64,000 bases of DNA from the NCBI GenBank assembly GCA_004431415.1, contig QPMI01000483.1:124001-188000 (forward strand), read 5' to 3'. This DNA is from Cyanophora paradoxa (taxonomy: Eukaryota; Glaucocystophyceae; Cyanophorales; Cyanophoraceae). Shown piece by piece: positions 1 to 10,235 of the stretch; position 1 is the first letter of the stretch, and each line of letters starts with the position of its first letter. The notes below the pieces were generated by a model that saw only the letters and a list, made by a program, of their open reading frames with translations, was not told the origin of the DNA and made no database searches. Both the position numbers and the translations under genes were made by a program.

Positions 1-102
1 GCAGCGTCGGCGGACGGCGGCAGTACTCAGTGCATGGGAATACCTTCGAGGGTGCGCTAGCTCCGTTGATCCTGAAAGGCCGCTGTCGGCCCTCGCGGCC
101 TC
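1..102. other. Window edge upstream of the MAP kinase
   Basis: Too short to interpret. It probably holds the 5' UTR or promoter of the MAP kinase. Confidence 0.3.
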
Positions 103-2202
103 ATGCGTCACCTTGCAGTCGATGAGCGCTATGAGCTTGTTAAGCCCATGGGCAACGGAGCGTACGGGTGCGCCGCCTGCTGTGCCAGCTGTTTCCTCCG
201 CCTGCCGTCCAGCTTTCGCCGGGCTCACGCTGTGGTTGTAGCCAAGTGTGCAGCGCACGGGACAATGTATCCGGTGAAATGGTGGCCATCAAGAAGGTGT
301 CGAAGGCATTCGAGGACCTGACGGACGCAAAGCGGACGCTGCGGGAGATCAAGATCCTTTCTTCGCTCAACCACGAGAACGTGTGCCTGCTCCGGCCCCA
401 ACGAACGAAACGAAAAAGAAAATGAAGAGCTTTGTCGAATTTGCAGGTCGTTCGTCTGCGGGGCGTGATGAAGCCCGAGAGCCGAGAGCTTTACGAGGAC
501 ATCTACCTCGTTGAAGGTGATACAGGCTTGTTCGCCATATCTTTTTGCGCTTTAGCGTTTTTTTTCTCCTCAGATCTTATGGAGACAGGTGCTGGCGGGG
601 GTAGAGTTTCGTTTTGAGCGTTCTCTTATTCCTTTTCAGATCTGGACTGGATTATCCGCTCACAGCAGCCGCTCACTGATGACCATGTTCAGGTGGGTTG
701 GCTTTGCTTTGAAATACGTTTCTTTGTTGGTCTGTCTCTTTCCTGAATTTCGTTTCCAGTGGTTTGTGTACCAGATTTTACGCGCGGTGAAGTACATACA
801 TTCTGCTTGTGTTCTGCACAGAGACCTGGTGCGCCCTGAGCAAGCCTTTACGTGTTGCATTCAATAACTTCTTTACTTTCCAGAAACCGAAAAATATTCT
901 TGTTAATCGCAACTGCGAAATCAAGGTCGGCATCAGCTTTTTCGCAGCATCCCGTCTTTATCTTACTTGCATGCTCAGATCTGTGACTTCGGCCTGGCTC
1001 GAGTTACCGACCCCGAGGACAATGGGCCAGATATGACCCACTATGTGGTGACGCGCTGGTACCGAGCTCCTGAGCTGATTCTGCGGGGAGAGTACAGCAA
1101 AGCCAGTGAGTGGCGTTTTCTCATCTACCTCTTTGGAATCACGGATTACGCGATCTCATTTTCTGCGCCTCAGTTGATATGTGGTCTGTTGGGTGCATCC
1201 TTGCTGAGCTGCTCGCAAGGAGACCACTATTTCCTGGCAAAGATTGTCAGTGCCATCAACGAAAGCACATTGCTGCCATCTGATATCGCTTGCAGATTTG
1301 CAGCAGATCGATCTTATCACGAAGATACTAGGCACTCCGTCGGATGCAGAGCTTCAGTCCATGAAGGCCGATCAGAAGGTGCATTTGACAAATGGGGATG
1401 CTCACGTTCGTGCTGATATGTACCCCAGGCAATCACGTATGTGAAGACACTCCCGCATAGGCAACGCCAGTCGTGCTCAGCACTATTTCCTCAAGCTAGC
1501 CCACTTGGTGCGCGAGTTCCTATTCTCGATATGGACTTTGCAGCTCATTATCACGAGCAGCGATTGACCTCCTTGAGAAATTACTCTGTTTCGACCCCAC
1601 AAGGAGATGTTCGGCTGAGGATGCACTTGCGCATCCATATTTGGTCGACTACCACGATGAGCGCCTCGAGGTTGACATTGAGTACATTTGCATATGTGCC
1701 TGGATGTGTGCTGAATAGATCCGCAGCCTGTCTCCCCGCGTCTGCTGAATTTCGATTTCGAGGATCGCGACTTATCTGAACACGATCTTAAAGGTGCAGG
1801 AAGTTTTTGTTGGAAGACTCCAAAAATCGTAATGTTTGCTCAGATTTAATCTTCGATGAGATCATGCGCATATCTGCAATGCAAGAACAAAGAAGTGATC
1901 AGCAGATGGAGGATGTCGACGAGAATTCCCAGACCACAGCACCTGCTGCTGCCTCAAATCACACACCAGCACACCCCACTGCTTCTTTCTCTGCTACTCC
2001 TGCCACTGCCGCCCATCCTACACCTGCTCAAGGACTACCACCCTCCCTGCATTCAACACCAGCCCACACGACACCACAAGGACCTCCGCCCTCTCTACCC
2101 TCCACTTCAGCCCATGCGACGCCGGCCAGTGTGCCACAACCAGAAAGTGTATTCCGATCCCCAGCCACAAACCTCGGAACTCTCTTCGATGCTGCTGTTT
2201 AG
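103..2202 (+). CDS. MAP kinase with THY activation loop and low-complexity C-terminal tail
   Basis: A Ser/Thr protein kinase of the CMGC/MAPK group, spread over about a dozen exons. Splicing 103-167 to 242-380 restores the glycine loop (GNGAYGQV). Exon 2 also holds the ATP lysine (MVAIKK) and the C-helix; later exons carry HRDL, DFGLARV, RWYRAPE and the MAPK C-lobe (GCILAELL, then the IDLITKILG region). The activation loop reads [15 protein letters not shown], so the TxY lip is Thr-His-Tyr rather than TEY or TDY. After the common-docking region the protein ends in about 100 residues rich in Pro, Ala, Thr and His. Introns are short GT-AG. The start at 103 is the first ATG in frame with the kinase domain; an upstream exon cannot be excluded because the window begins nearby. 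It presumably acts in a phosphorelay signalling pathway; the upstream kinase is not in this window. Confidence 0.9.
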
Positions 2203-2530
2203 CTTGGAGCTGTCTTTAATGCAATCTGATGCAACATACCGATGTAAGCCAGCGAGTTTTCACCTGGCTGCAGCAGATCGAGCTAGATCACGAAAGTCTA
2301 TGCACAAAAGGCTGACCGCTCACAGAACCGTAATAGCTGTTAGATTGGAGGCTGTCCAGGCACTGTGTGGCCATGGTGGGATATCCCGGCGGCGGCGGCG
2401 GCGGGGAAGGGAACGTCCCCGACACTGAGCGGAAGTGCAACCAAGTCGCGTGTTCACTTTTGTGTCCTGGGAAAAAAAAGCTTCAACCGTTGAACAGCAA
2501 GTCGTTGTGCCACGGTGAATGAGGACGTCT
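2203..2530. other. Intergenic stretch after the MAP kinase
   Basis: No gene is seen here. There is a short GGC run near 2391-2403 and an A tract at 2471-2478. The sequence then passes into the minisatellite. Confidence 0.5.
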
Positions 2531-2539
2531 CGTAATCGT

Positions 2540-2866
2540 AACTCAGACTAGGGTTACGATCTGCGATTACGATCGTAACTATACAGCTAGGACGTCTTAG
2601 CTTTGATCTGCGATTACGATCGTAACTAGCTATAGGACGTCTTAGCTTTGACCTGCGATTACGATTAGGGCGTCCTTGATCTGCGATTACGATCGTAATT
2701 ATGACGTCTAGATCTTGACTTGTTGACCTGCGATTACGATTGGGGCGTCCTTGACGATCATAATTAGGACGTCTTGGCTTTGACCTGCGATTACGATTAG
2801 GGCGTCCTTGATCTGCGATTACGATCGTAATTAGGACGTCTTGGCTTTGATCTGCGATTACTGCCC
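2540..2866. repeat. Minisatellite of CGATTACGATCGTAA-type units
   Basis: Imperfect tandem repeats built from GATCTGCGATTACGATCGTAA followed by a variable (c)taGGACGTCtt(a/g)gCTTTG spacer, about eight units. CGATCG and GACGTC are palindromes, so the array can fold on itself. Two to three units of the same family recur at about 17450-17545, so the family is dispersed as well as tandem. Confidence 0.85.
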
Positions 2867-2959
2867 ATGCATATTTATGCGTCATTCGCGTGCGAGCTCA
2901 GTTAACGTTGGCTGGGCCTGCGGCATCAGCGCCACATGTACAGCTGCAGCACGTATACG

Positions 2960-3243
2960 TATACTAGCTAAAGTGTACATCCCACTCTTGCAGCCCGGCC
3001 GTGGACTTGCAGTTTAAATTCGTGTCCAAATGCGTCTCACATGCACAGAATTCAGACGACCCAGCTGCAGCTGTAGCCGCCCCAAGACGACCCAGCGCAG
3101 ACCCGCCCCCCTCTCCTTAGGGGGCCACGCAGGGCCCGGCCGGCCAGTTCGCTGGAGGGCTGGGCCCGCGGCCGCGGCGGCCGCAGTGTACATTCCCACA
3201 CTTGTAGCCCGGATCTGCGTTTTTTAGTACGTGTCCAAATGCG
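2960..3243 (+). repeat. Dispersed repeat A: partial copy plus core copy
   Basis: Two tails of the same repeat lie in series. The first (about 2970-3034) has GTGTACATCCCACTCTTG and ends in CGTGTCCAAATGCG. The second (3121-3243) holds the core GGCCACGCAGGGCCCGGCC, the GCAGTGTACATTCCCACAC segment and the tail GTGTCCAAATGCG. Related copies are at 5141-5413, 10009-10063, 17566-18022, 20249-20392 and, inverted, 26132-26545. The tail ends 92 bp before the SNAPC3 stop codon and faces it. Its nature (transposon-derived or a 3'-end element) is unknown. Confidence 0.8.
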
Positions 3244-3334
3244 ACCCAGCTGCCCCAAGCTGCGGTGCATTACCCCCTAAACAGGGCTGTGCAGGGCCTG
3301 GCTGTGGGCTAAAGATTGCCCGAGGCGTTTGAGC

Positions 3335-4390
3335 TCAATTGTCATGGTAATATCGCTTACTAACTGACGATGCCGTAAATTTATCGTTGCTGGCGTAGCA
3401 TTTCTCGCAGTAATATGCCGGTTGGTCTGGCGCAACCCGATCTCCCCAGGAGACCCACCTGCAGATGTTACACCGAGAGGTTAAACAAATTAAATAATGT
3501 ATTGAGGACCTTGCGGGGTAGATATCACAGACTCGACACTTTTTCCTGCGGATCTTCGACTGGAATGTCAAGAATGGATATCTATCGGTCGTCTGGGGAT
3601 CAGTCTCCTCGACCATCCTGCGTGCTTGCGTGAATGCACGTAAATGAAAACAGTCCATCGAATGCACCTCACATCTGAAACAACCATGATGTGCTCACAG
3701 TCCCCTCGGTGACAGTACACTTGTGGAGCACCAATTCGGAGTGTTAGATCCAGCATCTTCGTTTCTTGCATGGATTTGACCACCATCGTCCCCTCGCTCC
3801 ATCCTCTCAGAGAACGTGCCCATGCCTCTAGCCTGGACGAGCTAACGTAAGATGTGATGCGACCAAAACAGCAATGAAGAAGAGTTCATTTCTAACCGTC
3901 CGTCATCATCTGGCTGCCTTGAAGGATCATGGATATAAAACACATGATCAATGAAGAAGAACGAAGCAGTTGACTCGCTGTTGCAGTCTTGAAAGTCCCG
4001 TAAACAATACACATAGTCTCGAAGCAAAGACAGAGATTGCGATCCCAGAATCCGGAACTCCTGAACGACAAGGATGAGCTGCATGCGCTCAAACCAGGTC
4101 GCCAGTAGCTCACCTGAGTCTTTGAGATGCGAGTAGGATTATAAAACTCCACTGTGACGATGACATCTCCTCTCGAGACTGCTTGCTTTCGTTGCTGTGC
4201 AGCAGATTCCAGAAATTGCAAGCGGTCCTCTCCACCAGGCACGAGGGTCATGAGGGCACGTTGAATTTCTGCAGCACTCTTGCAATGGCAATGCAGTCAG
4301 AGTAGGATATGAGACACACAACTCGATGCAGACCTGGTTGGAAGAGACGATGATGTTGTCCTCACGATTCGCTGGCTTTCTCATCGTCAT
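3335..4390 (-). CDS. SNAPC3: snRNA-activating protein complex subunit 3 (SNAP50-like)
   Basis: Subunit of the complex that binds the proximal sequence element of snRNA promoters and recruits RNA polymerase II or III. Recognisable SNAPC3 segments, in order: a LRDYVYCLRDFQD block, FFFIDHVFYIHD, LDLTLRIG, YCHRGDCEH, and the paired-cysteine region (CRVCDIYPA, then WVSWGDRVAP and YYCEKCY). The intron between PAR and WVSW removes in-frame junk and gives PARWVSWGD, matching the family pattern. The last exon ends at 3335. The first clear exon starts with ATG at 4390 (MTMRKPANRED); one or more upstream exons in 4420-4830 are possible because an acceptor-like CTCAG precedes this ATG. The start is therefore uncertain while the identity is firm. 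Confidence 0.85.
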
Positions 4391-5052
4391 GGCGCGCCTG
4401 AGTTCTCAATTAGGCGGCTCAGTCTCGTCTACGCGGAAGAGCGAGAGCACTGAATGGATTGGAGCTGCGATGAGTCAGAGCAATGATGGATTGCAACGAA
4501 ACGCGAGCGCGCACTGGAAGCGCATTCGTCGATGCATTGTACGCGTCTTCAATGCTGCAAGCGCGTTTATATTGCGTCGTATTTGTGGCACCGCGCGGAT
4601 CACCTGAACTCGCGCAGCTCAGAAGGTCTGGTGTGAAGCTCCTCATCCTGCGCTCGGAAGCGCGCCGCATCCTCCTGGAACTGGGCAATCCTGGCGCCCT
4701 GTGATCGGACATCGCGACTCGCTCGCGCTCCAACGCACCCCACGGCGGGCGACGCGAAGGGCGGCACAATCTGCGAGCGCGTCAGGGCGCGCACAAAATG
4801 CATCGCGGACATCACGGATGCACCTCCCAATCCATGGACGCTAATCGACGTCGTAGAACACGCGCGCAGGCGCCCCGGACGCGCCTCGTCCGGTACCGAC
4901 TGTGCGGTGATGCGTGAGCTCCAGGCTTGTCTTTTTGGGGGCCCCAGCTGCGTGCGCGGCGGTACTGGTACCGGCGCGCCGGCGCGCCAAGCGCCAACCC
5001 CCCGGCCCCCCCCCCTCTCCTCGATCAATTTCGCAATTCATTCGGGCTGATC
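4391..5052. other. Region upstream of SNAPC3, possible extra 5' exons
   Basis: On the minus strand, about 4600-4830 reads as a helical, charged stretch (AQFQEDAARFRAQDEELHTR), and 4440-4560 reads as another open segment. They may be 5' exons of SNAPC3, but the splice phases to the exon at 4390 do not join cleanly. The part from 4925 to 5052 is GC-rich repeat-like DNA with GGCGCGCC palindromes. Confidence 0.3.
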
Positions 5053-5129
5053 ACGAGAGATCCGTCTAGTTGTAGGTGTTCTGTCTGCAGCCTGTATGTT
5101 TCTCTCGAAGTGCAGATCCCTCCAACAGC
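5053..5129 (+). repeat. Dispersed repeat B (short copy)
   Basis: Contains GTTCTGTCTGCAGCCTGTAT and GTGCAGATCCCTCCAA. The same module ends the longer copies at about 15570-15651 and 17320-17389, where it is joined to truncated RPAC1 sequence. Confidence 0.7.
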
Positions 5130-5140
5130 GCGATCTGACC

Positions 5141-5413
5141 CCTATTCGAGCCCCCCGGCGCAGGCTGACTCCATGTCGGGCCCCCATGGCCCGTAGGGGT
5201 CCCGCCACAAGAGACGCGATGCCGCACCCTGCGGGCACATGTAGCTATAGCCAGCTAGAGTGTCCGTGGGGAGGCGCATTACTCTCCTTAGGGGGCCACG
5301 CAGGGCCCGGCCGGCCAGTTCGCTGGTGGGCTGGGCCCGCGGTCGCGGCGGACGCAGTGTACATCCCACACTTGTAGCCCGGACTCGTACGTTTTCCGTA
5401 CGTGCCCAAATGC
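5141..5413 (+). repeat. Dispersed repeat A
   Basis: A longer copy: the 5' part (GACCCCTATTCGAGCCCC onward), the ACATGTAGCTATAGCCAGCT segment, the core GGCCACGCAGGGCCCGGCC and the tail ending GTGCCCAAATGC. The tail faces the RPAC1 stop codon about 105 bp away. Confidence 0.8.
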
Positions 5414-5518
5414 TGTGTCCGCAGGGAGACCCCGGCTGGCATGGTGGGCTGGGCCCGCAGCAACAGCACCACAGTGTACATCGAAGTGGTCCAGACTGCC
5501 CCTATATTGGAACACAAT

Positions 5519-7139
5519 TCACTGCTTGTTTGTGACCTGCAAGGGGGAAAAGCCGGTTTTAGCACCGCCAAGGAAGACCGCAAGAGGAGCACCTCAGCCA
5601 TGCTCCGGATGACAACCTCGCACTTCTCAATAAGGATTTTGATCGCCTCCTGGAAAAGGACATGAGGTGCCAGGGCTCCCGTCGACTCGATCGTGACTGG
5701 CAAGAGTTACTGGGTGCAGTGTTTTGAACATCAGAACGTGCGTACAGATAAAGTGACTCTTGAGGCGCTTGAGCTTGATTCGTTTTTGCCAATCTGGACT
5801 CCGAATGCACTCCCGGCAGAGGGTGCAGTTCCTAGGCCTCCTGACAACAGCTTTCTTACCCCCTTCTCAGCGAATGGGGTAAGCGAAGTGAAGACGAAGA
5901 AAACGACGAAAATCGTCGCAAGAATGACCTGCAAGATCCTCAATGTCGAAAACTTTCATGGGACAAGTAGCAACCAGCTGATCAGCTTCCTCCCCATCGA
6001 AAGAGTCTATAAGGTCGATCTCAGGCATCAATCTGCGGAGACGAACAAAGTCATTCACGTAGTCGCGCGTTAAAAAAGCCCTTTAGAAGAGCTCACCGGT
6101 AGGTTGCTGTTGCAACTGGAGACCACTTGGCATGCGTTTTCCCAATGCCCTTCACACAATGGCATTCCACCTCGATCTCCTACCAAACTTGGTTCAGAAG
6201 CAGCGGGGTGGGAATGCCGACAATAAGTTCGAACCTGCCCTGGCCTCAACTTCGCAATCAAGATGTCGTCGTGTATGGGCTTGATGGGGTTTGAAGCATA
6301 CGCTTCTGCTTGCTGCCCATGTGGGATCCATTCTAGGTCTTTCGACAAAACTAGATGCGAAGACTACATCGGATACGAATACAAATAAGCCAAACGGAGC
6401 GATACCTTTCGATTGGATAAGATTCTCATCATCATCTTTTCCTCCGACTGGCTGGCCAGGCTTGCGGGTGCACTTGGCCTGCAACCTAAAGACAATTGTA
6501 TTCTTTTCCGTGGCATCATCTTCCTCTGTAATCGAATGAGAGAGAAATCGAGTGCTCGAGTTGCGTAAAATAAAACTCACCCCCTTTCATCTCGAACTTC
6601 CTAGGGTCTGCCATGATGGGAATCAGCCCCAGCCGATGCGCCAAGATTTCGTCGGGAATGATTGAAGTGTTGTTCTGCATCCACACTTTCTCGATCGCCA
6701 TCGTTGGGATCTGTGCCAATGTTTGGAGGTGAGGTCGAAATGCGCACGCGTTGATTTACCTCCGAGAGCAGGATGCGCCGGATTGCATTTGCTATAGGCG
6801 CATCGATACCGCTTACGTCAATGACGGCGACTTCCCTGTCCCACGATACAACCTCGACCTTCAAGTTCTCCTGGAACGACTCGAGGGACCAGGTGTTGTC
6901 GATCCCCAAGGAGCTGAACGATCCCGAATAATCGAAGTTCCCGGTCTGATAAATACCCGTCAGCAGGCTCCGGGCACGCAAGGAGTTGATCGCGCTCACG
7001 TATACAGGCGCGTCGAAGTTCGCAGTGACGGCGCGCCGCTGCTCCTCGAGATCTGCAGAGCGAGCAACGCAATCAAACCTTTAGCTAAATGCAAGCTACG
7101 TGGCGCACGCTTCGGCAGCTGCGCCTTCGCCTTCTTCAT
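5519..7139 (-). CDS. RPAC1: DNA-directed RNA polymerases I and III subunit RPAC1 (AC40)
   Basis: Shared alpha-like assembly subunit of RNA polymerases I and III, pairing with AC19. Landmarks: [85 protein letters not shown], and [16 protein letters not shown] near the C terminus. The dimerisation domain keeps the cysteine triad CTLCREC, as in plants. The start at 7139 gives [14 protein letters not shown], spliced in phase to [16 protein letters not shown] last small exon (VTNKQ, stop 5519-5521) follows an intron with GTGCTC donor, which avoids reading into repeat A. Its first exons and promoter-proximal DNA are duplicated twice elsewhere in the window. It is divergent from the DDX47 gene with about 370 bp between starts. 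Confidence 0.92.
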
Positions 7140-7512
7140 CTTGATCGTCGCAAACCGGTCCTCCAGCGCTTACGCGCAGCTACCAACGCTTTCTTCGCGT
7201 CGAATGCAGCAGCACGATCGTCGATTCGCGCTTGAAAGCCACCTTGCGGTTAGCGCAAGCAGCGCAGTCAGCGCTTGCTAGGGGGTACGAGCAGCTAGGG
7301 CGGGGGGGACAAACGCGAGCCAGCGCTAGCGGGGTCCGGCAGAGGCGGGGCGTATACGAGCGGCTGATCGATAACCGAGAGCGCAGCGCTATTCTGCACC
7401 AGCTTCAGCGTAACCGTGCACTCCATCGATCGCCGCGCGCGGGTTGGACTCGGCTAGCTTAGCGCGAGCATTCGGATATCAAGGCGTATCAGTTTACAGC
7501 GAACTCCGCGCG
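7140..7512. promoter_or_regulatory. Shared upstream region of RPAC1 and DDX47
   Basis: The only DNA between two divergent start codons, so it should hold both promoters. The RPAC1-proximal part (to about 7376) is duplicated in inverted orientation at 14981-15200, so the copied unit included putative promoter sequence. No TATA box is obvious. Confidence 0.45.
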
Positions 7513-9604
7513 ATGGGGCTCATTGAAACGGTGAGCGCAAGCGCTCGTGCGGGCAGTGATCCCGACTTTGCCTGGCGAAGAAGATCGCTCCGTAGCGCCG
7601 GGAGCGCACCGTCAAAGTCTAAATGCAGCCTGCTGGCAGGCCGCCGGCACCGGGTCCTTCGCGGACCTGGGGGTCTGCGCACCGCTTTGCGAAGCTTGTG
7701 AAAAGCTCGGTACGTGCACCGGCGCCGAGCTTGAAATTCATCTGACCGCTCGCGAAGGATTCAAGACCCCAACCAAGATCCAGATCGACTCGATTCCCTC
7801 TGCTCTTGCAGGTTGGATTTGACAGATTGCCTTCGATCTGGTCGGTATCGAGCGAGCCTCCAGGTCGCGACATCATCGGGCTTGCGCAAACTGGCTCCGG
7901 GAAAACAGCGGCATTTGCATTGCCAGTTCTGCAAAAGTTGCTTGACAAGCCCCAGCCGCTCTTTGCTGTGGTCCTTGCACCAACAAGGTGCTCTTCAATG
8001 CCAGGTTTCAAACACATCAAGTTACCAACACGTTTGCAGAGAGCTTGCGTTCCAAATAAGCGAACAGTTCGAAGCCCTCGGCTCGGGCATCGGCGTGAAG
8101 TGTGCTGTTGTAGTTGGGGGGATCGGTGAACGTGGCTGTCTTGTTCCGAAAGCATCTTCAACGAACTTACCAAACCATCAGATATGATGACGCAGGCCAT
8201 CACCTTAGCGAAGAAGCCTCATGTTGTTATCGCGACTCCTGGCCGCCTGGTTGATCATCTCGAGAACACGAAAGGCTTTTCACTAAGATCGATAAAGTTT
8301 CTGGTCTGCACATCCCAGCGGACTCATTGGCTCGAATTTTTTACTTTGTATCTTTTCAGATTATGGATGAGGCGGATCGTCTTCTTAACATGGATTTCGA
8401 GAAGGAGATCGACAAGATTCTGCAGGTGATCCCTCGCGAACGGCAAACATTCCTCTTCTCTGCAACCATGACTACAAAGGTTCAGTTGAATCATACAGCC
8501 AGGCGACATAATGGTTTTTACCTGTGGTTACCAGGTCCAAAAACTGCAGCGGGCATCACTCCGGAACCCAGTGAAGTGTGAGGTCTCTGCAAAGTGTGCT
8601 GCAACCCGCGCTTTGCACAAGCCAACTTTGCCTTACTCCGTGAATAGGTACTCGACCGTAGATACTCTCATCCAGCAATACCTTTTTATCCCCGCAAAGT
8701 ACAAGGACTGCTACCTCACCTACGTTCTTAATGAAATTGCTGGAAACACAACAATGGTGTTTACAGCAACGTGCCAAAACACACAGGTATAACCCTTTCT
8801 TGAATACGCCTTTAAATTGCTCACCGTCATGCAGAGAATCGCGATTTTGCTGAGGAACCTCGGCTTCTCAGCAATCGCCATCCACGGCCAACTAAGCCAG
8901 CCAAAACGGCTGAGTGCCTTGAACAAGTTCAAAGCAGGCCAACGCCAGATCTTGATTGGTATGCAGCCCGCCCAGTGTTTGGAATGACGTTGATCATAGT
9001 TGTCAGCTACCGATGTTGCATCGCGAGGGCTGGACATTCCTACAGTGGATGTTGTGATCAATCTTGATCAACCGAGCAATTCAAAAGACTACATCCACCG
9101 AGTTGGGCGCACAGCAAGAGCGGGGAGGTCTGGCCGTGCAATCTCTTTCGTGACACAGTGTGCAACTTTTGAAACCTTGCATGCGTTTTGCAGTTCAAAC
9201 TCCTCGCAGGTATGATGTTGAGACATTCCAGCGCATTGAAGATTTGATCGGGATCAAGATGACTCAGGTGCATTCAATTGTATTTCAACTTCACATTGTT
9301 GCTCACATCACACAGTATCCTGCAGAGGAGGCAAATGCACTTCTGCTTCTTGAGCGGGTTTCTGAAGCCCAGCGGATCGCATCCATGGTACAAGTTCCTC
9401 TAAATTCTAACCATTCAACTTCCTGAATTCGCCCAGGAATTGCGAGAAGCAGGCGAATCTGGCCGCGGGCACAAGCGGAAGACCCCTGATGCTGAGGCAG
9501 AGGACGAAGCCGAGGAGGGTCAGAGCAGACACAAGAAGAAAGGCGGTGGATTCAGTAAGAGGACCAAAGGCAACAAGTCGAGAGGCAAGCCAAAGAAGAG
9601 GTAG
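7513..9604 (+). CDS. DDX47: DEAD-box RNA helicase DDX47/RRP3
   Basis: ATP-dependent RNA helicase of the nucleolus, needed for 18S pre-rRNA processing. Motifs in order: Q motif ([15 protein letters not shown]), [60 protein letters not shown] and [13 protein letters not shown]. The C terminus is Lys/Arg-rich ([18 protein letters not shown]). The start at 7513 (MGLIET) splices at 7530/7640 to [12 protein letters not shown], which keeps the frame. At least ten short introns. The DECD/DEAD box is DEAD and the SAT motif is intact, so the enzyme looks functional. Repeat C lies about 200 bp past the stop. Confidence 0.93.
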
Positions 9605-9800
9605 ACTGCGGACCCAAACTAGCTCCAATATCGAAATCGAAGGCCTTCACATTAGCAGTCGCGTACACCTGGGCTGCCCGAGCATAGGCTGCCGGGAACG
9701 CTACAGCACACATGAGCGACTTGATCGAATTGATCACATCTACTGGATCACAAGAGAGTGCAAGAGTCAAGATCTAGATCCATGCGCCGAGCTGAGCTGG
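9605..9800. other. 3' flank of DDX47
   Basis: No gene is seen. This is unique-looking DNA between the DDX47 stop and repeat C. Confidence 0.4.
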
Positions 9801-9994
9801 GCTCTTTTTACGCTACGGGCGCGCCGGACCTCCTACCTACAGCGCTTTAACTGTACCCGTGCTGTTTGGGTGAGAGCGTAACCCGCAGGGACTGGTGCCC
9901 TGATGGAGAAAAGGGGATCGGAGCCTAGCGCTAGCTGGCTACGAGCCGAGCAGGCGCTTCGCGTCCACGCCGGTTCCGTAGCGGATGAAGATGC
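9801..9994 (+). repeat. Dispersed repeat C
   Basis: Starts GCTCTTTTTACGCTACGGGC and includes GCGCGCCGGACCTCCTACC, TGTTTGGGTGAGAGCGTAAC and CGGTTCCGTAGCGGATGAAG. A nearly identical copy is at 26905-27101. A shorter inverted copy with an internal tandem duplication is at 60020-60157. Confidence 0.85.
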
Positions 9995-10008
9995 CTCAGT
10001 GCCTCAGT

Positions 10009-10063
10009 GCACATCACACACTTGCAGCCCTGACATTGCGATTTGAATTCATGTGGAAATGCT
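10009..10063 (+). repeat. Degenerate tail of repeat A
   Basis: CAGTGCACATCACACACTTG, GCAGCCCTGAC and CATGTGGAAATGC align with the 3' half of repeat A. It faces the RAD23 stop codon about 170 bp away. Confidence 0.6.
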
Positions 10064-10235
10064 AATAGCTAGCCGGCTAGTCCACCCGTCCCTTTCGCCA
10101 AGCCCAACTTCAGGGTTGTGATTGAAGTCCAAGCCCAGACAGTGCGGGTCGAGGGGAAAGGGGCTTTCAAGTTTGATTTGAGAAGACTCTGATCTGAGGC
10201 TTTGATTCGAGGGACCGTTCTCATCCTTGCACTTA

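Noticed and set aside
2540-2866. CRISPR-like array
   Set aside because: Repeats are imperfect, the spacers are themselves repeats, there are no cas genes, and the surrounding genes are eukaryotic.
2454-2885. Long open frame on the minus strand with RRPNRNRRSK-type repeats
   Set aside because: It is the translation of the minisatellite, whose unit length keeps a frame open. There is no protein-like composition and no splice support.
3046-3270. Protein-coding reading of repeat A (recurring AGPAAAAAAVYIPTLVA-like frames)
   Set aside because: The same peptide appears wherever the repeat occurs, in changing frames and with stops, so it reflects the repeat and not a conserved protein.
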